Below are positions 14,195-19,266 of a DNA stretch of 19,266 bases, piece by piece. The notes under the pieces are model-generated. The model did no database searches and was not told where the DNA came from. It worked only from the letters and a program-made list of their open reading frames with translations. This stretch comes from JAWVYT01 sp964605205 (lineage in GTDB: Bacteria; Gemmatimonadota; Gemmatimonadetes; Longimicrobiales; RSA9), in the NCBI GenBank assembly GCA_964605205.1, contig CAZSBL010000059.1:1-19266 (forward strand), read 5' to 3'. A program made the position numbers and the translations under genes. Within the stretch, counting starts at the first letter, position 1, and each line of letters opens with the position of its first letter.

Positions 14195-15291
14195 GGCCTC
14201 GCCCCCTCGAGCTTGCGCAGCTCCGACACGGTCTCCCGGACCACGGCCGGGTCATCGTGCCGGACGGTCATGTGGCCCACCTTCCGGCCGGGCCGCGGCT
14301 CCTTCCGGTAGAGGTGCAGGTGAGCGTGGGGGTGGGCCATGACGTCGGGGGTCCCGGGCACGGCGCCGATGAGGTTGACCATCCCGGCGTGTCCGCGCAT
14401 GGCGGTGGAGCCGAGGGCGAGGCCGAGCACGGCCCGGACGTGGTTCTCGAACTGGCTGGTCTCCGCGCCCTCGATGGTCCAGTGGCCCGAGTTGTGGACC
14501 CGGGGCGCCATCTCATTGGCCAGCAGCGTGTCGCCGACCTGGAAGAGCTCGATGGTGCAGACGCCCACGTAGTCGAGGGCCTCCAACAGCCGGGTGGCGT
14601 ACCCCCGCGCCCGCTCCTCGAGGGCCGGGCTCAGGTCGGGCGCCGGCGCGTAGGCCACCTTCAGGATCTGGTCTTCGTGGACGTTCTCCGGGATCGGGTA
14701 GAAGGCCAGCTCGCCGTCCACGCCGCGGACGCCGATGATGGACAGCTCGCGATCGAACTCGACGAAGCCCTCCACGATCAGCGGGACGCCGCCCACCTCC
14801 TCCCACACCGCGTCGATCTCCTCCTCCGACCGGATCACCGCCTGGCCCTTCCCGTCGTAGCCGAAGCGGCGGGTCTTCACCACGCACGGCAGCCCGACCT
14901 CGCCGACGGCGGCCCGGAGGTCATCGGCGGTGTCGGCGGCGGCGAAGGGCGCGGTGTCGATGCCGTGGTCGCGGAAGAATCTCTTTTCGGTGAGTCGGTC
15001 CTGGGAGACCTCGAGGGCCCGCTGCCCGGGCCGGACCGGCACCCGCTCGTCCAGGTGCTCGAGGGCGAAGGCGTCCACGTTCTCGAACTCGTAGGTCACG
15101 GCGTCGAGCCCGGTGACGAAGCGGTCGAGGGCGTCGGGGTCATCGTAGCGCTCGGCCAGGACCTCGGCCACCTCCGCCGAGGCCGTGGGGTCCTTCGGGT
15201 CCAGCAGACGGCACCGCACGCCCATGGGATAGCCCGCCAGCGCCATCATGCGGCCGAGCTGGCCACCGCCCAGGATCCCCAGCCGCATCAT
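14191..15291 (-). CDS. purK: N5-carboxyaminoimidazole ribonucleotide synthase
   Basis: The 366-residue ATP-grasp enzyme converts aminoimidazole ribonucleotide, ATP and bicarbonate to N5-CAIR in purine synthesis. Visible motifs are the N-terminal GILGGGQLGRMMALAG (about 5-20), VTYEFENVD, the ATP-binding RRFGYDGKGQ, EFDRELSIIGVRG, and the metal/phosphate region ANEMAPRVHNSGHWTIEGAE, followed by SQFENHVRAVLGL. Length is normal for PurK. The start chosen is ATG 15291 (MMRLGILGG), whose ATGA overlaps the purE TGA; a second ATG follows directly. The frame continues upstream only as a shadow within purE. Order purE-purK-HD with 4-bp overlaps indicates one transcript. Confidence 0.97.
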   Translation of the reverse strand: MMRLGILGGGQLGRMMALAGYPMGVRCRLLDPKDPTASAEVAEVLAERYDDPDALDRFVTGLDAVTYEFENVDAFALEHLDERVPVRPGQRALEVSQDRLTEKRFFRDHGIDTAPFAAADTADDLRAAVGEVGLPCVVKTRRFGYDGKGQAVIRSEEEIDAVWEEVGGVPLIVEGFVEFDRELSIIGVRGVDGELAFYPIPENVHEDQILKVAYAPAPDLSPALEERARGYATRLLEALDYVGVCTIELFQVGDTLLANEMAPRVHNSGHWTIEGAETSQFENHVRAVLGLALGSTAMRGHAGMVNLIGAVPGTPDVMAHPHAHLHLYRKEPRPGRKVGHMTVRHDDPAVVRETVSELRKLEGARP

Positions 15292-15785
15292 TCTTCCGAC
15301 GGGTCCGGGTGGCTCAGAACCCGCTCCGTCTGGGCGGAGCGGTACGCGTCCAGGGCCTCGCGGATCTCCGGGTGCCCGTTCGACAGGATCGATGCCGCCA
15401 GCAGCGCCGCGTTCACCGCCCCGCTCCGCCCGATGGCCAACGTGCCCACAGCCACGCCCCGGGGCATCTGCACGATGGAGAGGAGCGAATCGACGCCGTT
15501 CAGCACCCGGCTCTTCACCGGCACACCGAGCACCGGGAGCGTGGTCTTTGCCGCCGTCATCCCCGGCAGGTGCGCCGCGCCACCGGCCCCGGCGATGATG
15601 ACCTCGAGCCCCCGCTCCCGGGCCGAGCTGGCGTACTCGTAGAGGAGGTCCGGCGTGCGGTGCGCCGACACCACGCGCTTCTCGAACCACACGCCCAGCT
15701 CGTCCAGCGTCTCCGCCGCGTGACGCATGGTCTCCCAATCGGAGGTGGAGCCCATGATCAACCCCACCAGCGGTGTTTTCGACAT
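15288..15785 (-). CDS. purE: N5-CAIR mutase, class I PurE
   Basis: The 165-residue protein catalyses rearrangement of N5-CAIR to CAIR, the step after PurK. Conserved class I features are the substrate loop MGSTSDWETM (11-20), SAHRTPDLLYEY with the catalytic-loop His42 (40-51), and AGAGGAAHLPGMTAAKT (65-81), followed by PVLGVPV. Presence of purK next door supports class I (mutase), not class II (direct AIR carboxylase). The start is ATG 15785 (MSKTPLVGLIMGS). The frame is open 30 codons further upstream, but those residues are not PurE-like. The ribosome site is weak (GGGAAAAA). It lies 104 bp downstream of the osmC-like gene on the same strand, so read-through is possible. Confidence 0.97.
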   Translation of the reverse strand: MSKTPLVGLIMGSTSDWETMRHAAETLDELGVWFEKRVVSAHRTPDLLYEYASSARERGLEVIIAGAGGAAHLPGMTAAKTTLPVLGVPVKSRVLNGVDSLLSIVQMPRGVAVGTLAIGRSGAVNAALLAASILSNGHPEIREALDAYRSAQTERVLSHPDPSEE

Positions 15786-15889
15786 GGCTTTTTCCCGTTC
15801 GGTTCGCGGTGAAGTGGGTAAGGTAGGATTCCGCCCTCCCCACAACAACAGCAGCGCTCCCTGTCCCCCGGTCACCCCGCGCCGGAACG

Positions 15890-16336
15890 TCAGCCAGACG
15901 CCGGCGACCCGACCCCGCCCGGCACCTGGTCCGGGTACTCGAACGTCAGCGGCGTCTCCAGCCCGGGGTGGACCGAGCGATGCACCGGGCAGTGTCGGCC
16001 GACCTTCTCGAGCCGCGCCCGCTGCTCGGGCGTCAGGCCCGCAGGCATCTCGATCACCATGGGCAGCCGTTCGATCCGCCGGGGATCCGAGGCCATGTGC
16101 TTCTCGACCCGGAACGACGCGCCCGGGAACGGGATCCCGTCGTTCCGGGCGGCGATGGCCATGACGGTCACCACGCAGCTGCCGAGGGAGGTGGCCACCA
16201 GGTCGGTGGGAGAGAAGGAGCTGCCGTCACCGTGGTTGTCCAGCGGCGCGGCGGTGACGAACTCGGTGCCCGACAGCTCGTGGCGGACCTTCACCTTCAG
16301 ATCTCCGGTGTATTCTCCCGTGATCACCACTGGCAT
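15890..16336 (-). CDS. OsmC/Ohr-type peroxiredoxin
   Basis: The 148-residue protein has the OsmC fold signature: a beta-rich N-terminus (VVITGEYTGDLKVKVRHELS), FSPTDLVATSLGSCVVTVMA with the peroxidatic Cys54, and VGRHCPVHRSV with the second Cys116, followed by a C-terminal strand (TPLTFEYPD). Such enzymes reduce organic hydroperoxides through the two cysteines, usually in the cytoplasm. The start at 16336 has a strong AGGAGG ribosome site about 6 bp upstream. An out-of-frame ATG sits between them, and the longer frame to 16378 has no coding character. It is divergent from the HEAT-transporter gene. I cannot separate OsmC from Ohr or YhfA-like subgroups by eye. Confidence 0.93.
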   Translation of the reverse strand: MPVVITGEYTGDLKVKVRHELSGTEFVTAAPLDNHGDGSSFSPTDLVATSLGSCVVTVMAIAARNDGIPFPGASFRVEKHMASDPRRIERLPMVIEMPAGLTPEQRARLEKVGRHCPVHRSVHPGLETPLTFEYPDQVPGGVGSPASG

Positions 16337-16436
16337 GCATGTCCTCCTGCTGGTGTGCGACGATGACCCGGGCCCCACCCTTCGCGGGGAGCGCGATGCC
16401 GGCCCCGGGAAGCCGCCCGCGGCGCGCTGACGTATA

Positions 16437-16465
16437 TTGCATTGGGTCGACCCGGCGGTTCTAAT
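16437..16465 (+). promoter_or_regulatory. Candidate sigma70-type promoter of the HEAT-transporter gene
   Basis: TTGCAT (16437-16442) and TCTAAT (16460-16465, five of six -10 bases) are separated by 17 bp and lie about 40 bp before the proposed TTG start. A perfect 10-bp palindrome, GGGTCGACCC (16444-16453), fills the spacer and could be an operator. Confidence 0.5.
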
Positions 16466-16506
16466 GTATCGGACCTGCCCATTCCTACGCGAAGCGTCGT
16501 ATCGCC

Positions 16507-19266
16507 TTGACGATCCTCGATCGCCTGCTCCCCGACTACCCGGAAGACCAGAAGGCCGAGCGGAAACAGCTGCTCGGCCTCATGGGGATGTTTTTCCTGG
16601 TGGTCACGGCGGTGGGCGTCCTGAAGCCCGTCCGCAACTCCCTGGCCCTGTCGGGGCTCGCGGAGGGCGATTTCTACCGGGTCTACCTGGTGAGCGCGGT
16701 GGTGCTGCTGTTCGTCCCGGTCTACAACCGGCTGGCGGACCGGGTGGGTTGGCGGGCACTGGTCCCGGGCGTGGCGGTCTTCTTCGGGCTGAACCTCATG
16801 GTGTTCCGGCTCTTCTACTCCGAGGGGAGCACGGCGCTGGGGCTGGTCTTCTACGGCTGGTATGACCTGTTCGCCGCGGCGCTGGTGACCCAGTTCTTCG
16901 TGGCCACGCAGCTGCTGCTGAACGCCCGGAGCGCGAAGAGCGCCTACCCGCTGATCATCGGGGGCGGTGCGCTGGGCGCCATGCTGGGGGGGCTGATCGC
17001 GGCGCTGCTGGCCGGAGTGATCGGCACGGAGAACCTGCTCCTGGTGGGCGCGCTCTTCATCCTGGGGTTCGGGATGGCGATCCCGTTCGTGTGGCCCGGC
17101 GAACAGCTGACGGCGGCGCAGCGGGAGCGGGCTCGGAAGCTGAAGCGGAAGGAATCGCTGTCGAAGGGGGAGGTCCGGCGTCTGCTGTCGAACAGCCACG
17201 TCCGCCTGATCGCGGTGAGCGTGCTCATCGTGGTGCTCACGAAGCAGCTTGTGGATTACGAGTTCAATACGCTGTCGAAGATCCTGTATCCGAGCGAGGA
17301 TGGGATCACCGAGTTCCAGGGGTGGGTGGGGGTAGCCACGCAATGGCTCCCGCTGATCTCCGTGATCGGGCTTCGGCCGCTGCTGAAGCGGTGGGGGCTG
17401 ACCGCCATCGTGTTCATCCTGCCGGGGCTCATCTTCGTGACCAGCCTCGGGATGGCGGCCTTCTTCTCCATATGGACGGTGATCGCCGTGCGGGCGTCGG
17501 ACAGCATGTTCCGTTACTCGGCGGAGCGGGCGAGCCGGGAGATCCTGTACGTCCCGATCCCGGAAGAGATCAAGCTCAAGGCCAAGACGTACATCGACGT
17601 GGGTGTCGAGAAGGGGCTCGGGAAGGCACTGGCCGCCGGATTCATCGCGCTGCTGGTCGAGGTCCTGGGGCTCGGGCTGGAGCAGATCGCGTGGGTGGTG
17701 GTGGCGCTTGCGGTGGGCTGGGTCGCCTTGACCGCCCTGATCCGGCGCGAGTACGTCCGCACGCTGGCGCGCTCGATCCGGGGCCGGTTCGCCAGCTTCC
17801 AGGGGCTGAGCGCGCTGTCGGACGCCAGCACGCAGGAGGTGGTCCGGCGGTCGCTGCGCAGCGATGACCCCGTCCAGGTCTCGTTCGCCCTCGACCTGGT
17901 GGACCAGAGCGCCGGGACCGACACCCGGCCGATCACCGACGCGCTCCACGAGCTGCTGGAGCACACGAACTCAGACATCCGGCACAAGGCGCTGGTGATC
18001 CTGACCGACGACCAGGACCCCGACTCGGTGGACCCGGAGCGGATCCGGCCCCGGCTCCGGGACCCCGTCCCCCGGGTCCGTGAGCAGGCCGTGCGGGCCC
18101 TGCTCTCGGCGGAGTCAGACCGGCCGAAGGAGCTGGTCCGCGAGCTGCTCGACTCGCCGCACTCCGAGGTCCGGACCGCGGCGCTGGCGGTGCTGGCCCG
18201 AGGCGATGTGCAGACCCCGGCCGAGGAGCTCGTGGACGTCTCCTACTTCGAGGACCGCTCCCGGGCGGAGCACGGCGACCGGGACGCCCGGATCGAGCTG
18301 GCCCTCGCCGCCGGCGTGCACCGGTCGCACCCGCGGGCCATGGAGGTCCTCGACGCCCTCATCGAGGACGACGACGCGATGGTCGCCTCCGCGGCGCTCC
18401 GAAGCGCCGGCCTCCTCGACCGGCCGGAGCTCCGGCCGGCGCTCGTGCGCGGACTCCAGAGGCCCGGCACCCGCCAGGCCGCCCGGGACGCACTCGTGGA
18501 GCAGGGCCACCAGGCGGTGGAGTGCCTGGCCGAGACGCTCCTCGACGAGTCAGCCCATCCCACCATCCGGAGGCACATCCCGTCGGTCCTGGCCCGGATG
18601 CCGAATCGGGAGGCTGCGGACGCCATGCTGCACAGCGTGGTGGCGCCGGAGACCGATCAGCTGCTCGATTATCGGACGCTGAAGGCCCTCAGCCAGATCC
18701 GGGCGAAGGACCCGTCGCTGGGCTTCGACACCGAGATGGTCCACGCCTCGATCCGCCGGGAGGTGGAAGCCGCGGCCCGCTACGACCGGGCCCGCCGCTG
18801 CATCGAGGAGCTGGCGCTCGAGGGCCCCGCCCTGGATCTTCTGCGGAAATCGCTGGACGAGGCGTGGGCGGAGCGGCGGGAGGGCGTCTTCCGGCTCCTC
18901 GGGCTCCTCTACCCCGCCGACGCGCTCTACCGGGCGTACCTGGCGGTGAGCAGCGGGGAGCGGAGCTCGCGGGCCAACGCCATTGAATGGCTGGAGGAGA
19001 CGCTGGACCGGGCCATGTTCGACCGGATCGCACCGGTTCTCGGGGAGGCCGCCTCCATGGAGGAAGCCGACCCGTTCGTCTCCATGGGCGCGCTGCTCCG
19101 CGACGGCGATCCCTGGATCGCCCATACGGCGGTGGCCGCCACATCCGAGATCGAGCGGCCCTGGAGCCGGGCGGTGCTGCGTGATATCATCGACCCGGGG
19201 CGACACGGCAACGTTGGTGAGCTCGCCGGGCGCCGGCTCCGGGAGGAAACGGAAAGCGGGGAAGGC
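16507..19266 (+). CDS. ATP/ADP-translocase-like transporter fused to HEAT repeats (3' end outside window)
   Basis: At least 920 residues are encoded, with no stop before the window edge. Residues ~20-415 are a polytopic membrane domain of about 11-12 helices. It shows features of the bacterial nucleotide-translocase/MFS group: LKPVRNSLALSG (39-50), YNRLADRVGWR (73-83), and QLVDYEFNTL (247-256) at the start of the second half. Two basic cytoplasmic stretches occur (205-225, 412-426). From about 430 onward the protein is a soluble HEAT solenoid (SDIRHKALVILTDDQDPDSV, PRVREQAVRALLSAE, SEVRTAALAVLARGD and so on). The frame opens after TAA 16462-16464. TTG 16507 is the first usable start; the ribosome site is poor, and the first ATG (16582) would cut into helix 1. 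Substrate unknown: nucleotide exchange is the family guess only. Confidence 0.85.
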   Translation, partial: MTILDRLLPDYPEDQKAERKQLLGLMGMFFLVVTAVGVLKPVRNSLALSGLAEGDFYRVYLVSAVVLLFVPVYNRLADRVGWRALVPGVAVFFGLNLMVFRLFYSEGSTALGLVFYGWYDLFAAALVTQFFVATQLLLNARSAKSAYPLIIGGGALGAMLGGLIAALLAGVIGTENLLLVGALFILGFGMAIPFVWPGEQLTAAQRERARKLKRKESLSKGEVRRLLSNSHVRLIAVSVLIVVLTKQLVDYEFNTLSKILYPSEDGITEFQGWVGVATQWLPLISVIGLRPLLKRWGLTAIVFILPGLIFVTSLGMAAFFSIWTVIAVRASDSMFRYSAERASREILYVPIPEEIKLKAKTYIDVGVEKGLGKALAAGFIALLVEVLGLGLEQIAWVVVALAVGWVALTALIRREYVRTLARSIRGRFASFQGLSALSDASTQEVVRRSLRSDDPVQVSFALDLVDQSAGTDTRPITDALHELLEHTNSDIRHKALVILTDDQDPDSVDPERIRPRLRDPVPRVREQAVRALLSAESDRPKELVRELLDSPHSEVRTAALAVLARGDVQTPAEELVDVSYFEDRSRAEHGDRDARIELALAAGVHRSHPRAMEVLDALIEDDDAMVASAALRSAGLLDRPELRPALVRGLQRPGTRQAARDALVEQGHQAVECLAETLLDESAHPTIRRHIPSVLARMPNREAADAMLHSVVAPETDQLLDYRTLKALSQIRAKDPSLGFDTEMVHASIRREVEAAARYDRARRCIEELALEGPALDLLRKSLDEAWAERREGVFRLLGLLYPADALYRAYLAVSSGERSSRANAIEWLEETLDRAMFDRIAPVLGEAASMEEADPFVSMGALLRDGDPWIAHTAVAATSEIERPWSRAVLRDIIDPGRHGNVGELAGRRLREETESGEG

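Noticed and set aside
11952..14255. 767-codon minus-strand open frame across permease 2 and the HD gene
   Set aside because: It runs antisense to the permease and out of frame with the HD gene, with arginine/glycine-rich composition typical of shadow frames.
14257..15642. 461-codon plus-strand open frame across purK and purE
   Set aside because: It is antisense to two unmistakable purine genes and has no recognisable domain.
16324..17964. 546-codon minus-strand open frame opposite the transporter
   Set aside because: It is His/Gln/Arg-rich shadow sequence. The plus strand encodes clear membrane helices and the DYEF motif.

Overview
The window is very GC-rich chromosomal DNA from a Gram-negative-type bacterium. 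The evidence for two membranes is a TolC-like outer-membrane factor, a periplasmic adaptor and several exported proteins. An ECF sigma/anti-sigma/HEAT operon, an exported triple-repeat beta protein and a HEAT-fused nucleotide-translocase-like transporter are together reminiscent of Gemmatimonadota. That placement is an inference from gene style; no rRNA or marker gene was available to confirm it.

Layout. Bases 1-490 hold no convincing gene: a G-run tract, a hairpin and a degenerate tandem array of ~62-bp palindromic units. The minus-strand stretch 489-3518 is a stress-type operon read leftwards: ECF sigma factor, one-pass anti-sigma-like protein, exported TPR/HEAT protein, and a broken second HEAT gene ending in the palindromic array. 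A DUF302 gene (3753-4154, +) diverges from it across a promoter region containing a CCCATG hexamer tract. The 450-bp gene-free stretch 4155-4605 is unusually structured: a long 3'UTR hairpin, an intrinsic terminator, further hairpins, a perfect extended Shine-Dalgarno on the minus strand, and a cloverleaf-like inverted-repeat cluster. It is followed by an exported protein of three tandem repeats (4606-5841, -).

Bases 6005-13211 (+) are a compact seven-gene export operon: TetR regulator, TolC-type outer-membrane factor, HlyD-type adaptor, two ABC ATPases and two ABC-2 permeases. Most junctions overlap by 1-8 bp. The layout matches the CecR/YbhGFSR type of drug exporter, but the double ATPase is split into two genes, and an 18-bp x 4 tandem repeat lies exactly at the split. 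The two ATPases have complementary defects (ATPase 1 lacks the H-loop histidine, ATPase 2 has a degenerate signature motif), which predicts a heterodimer with one active site. Paired palindromes over the tetR promoter are likely operators.

Bases 13334-15785 (-) are purE-purK-HD phosphohydrolase, with 4-bp overlaps at both junctions. An OsmC/Ohr-type peroxiredoxin lies upstream on the same strand. Diverging from it, from 16507 to the window edge, is a large polytopic transporter of the ATP/ADP-translocase-like type fused to a C-terminal HEAT solenoid; its stop codon lies outside the window.
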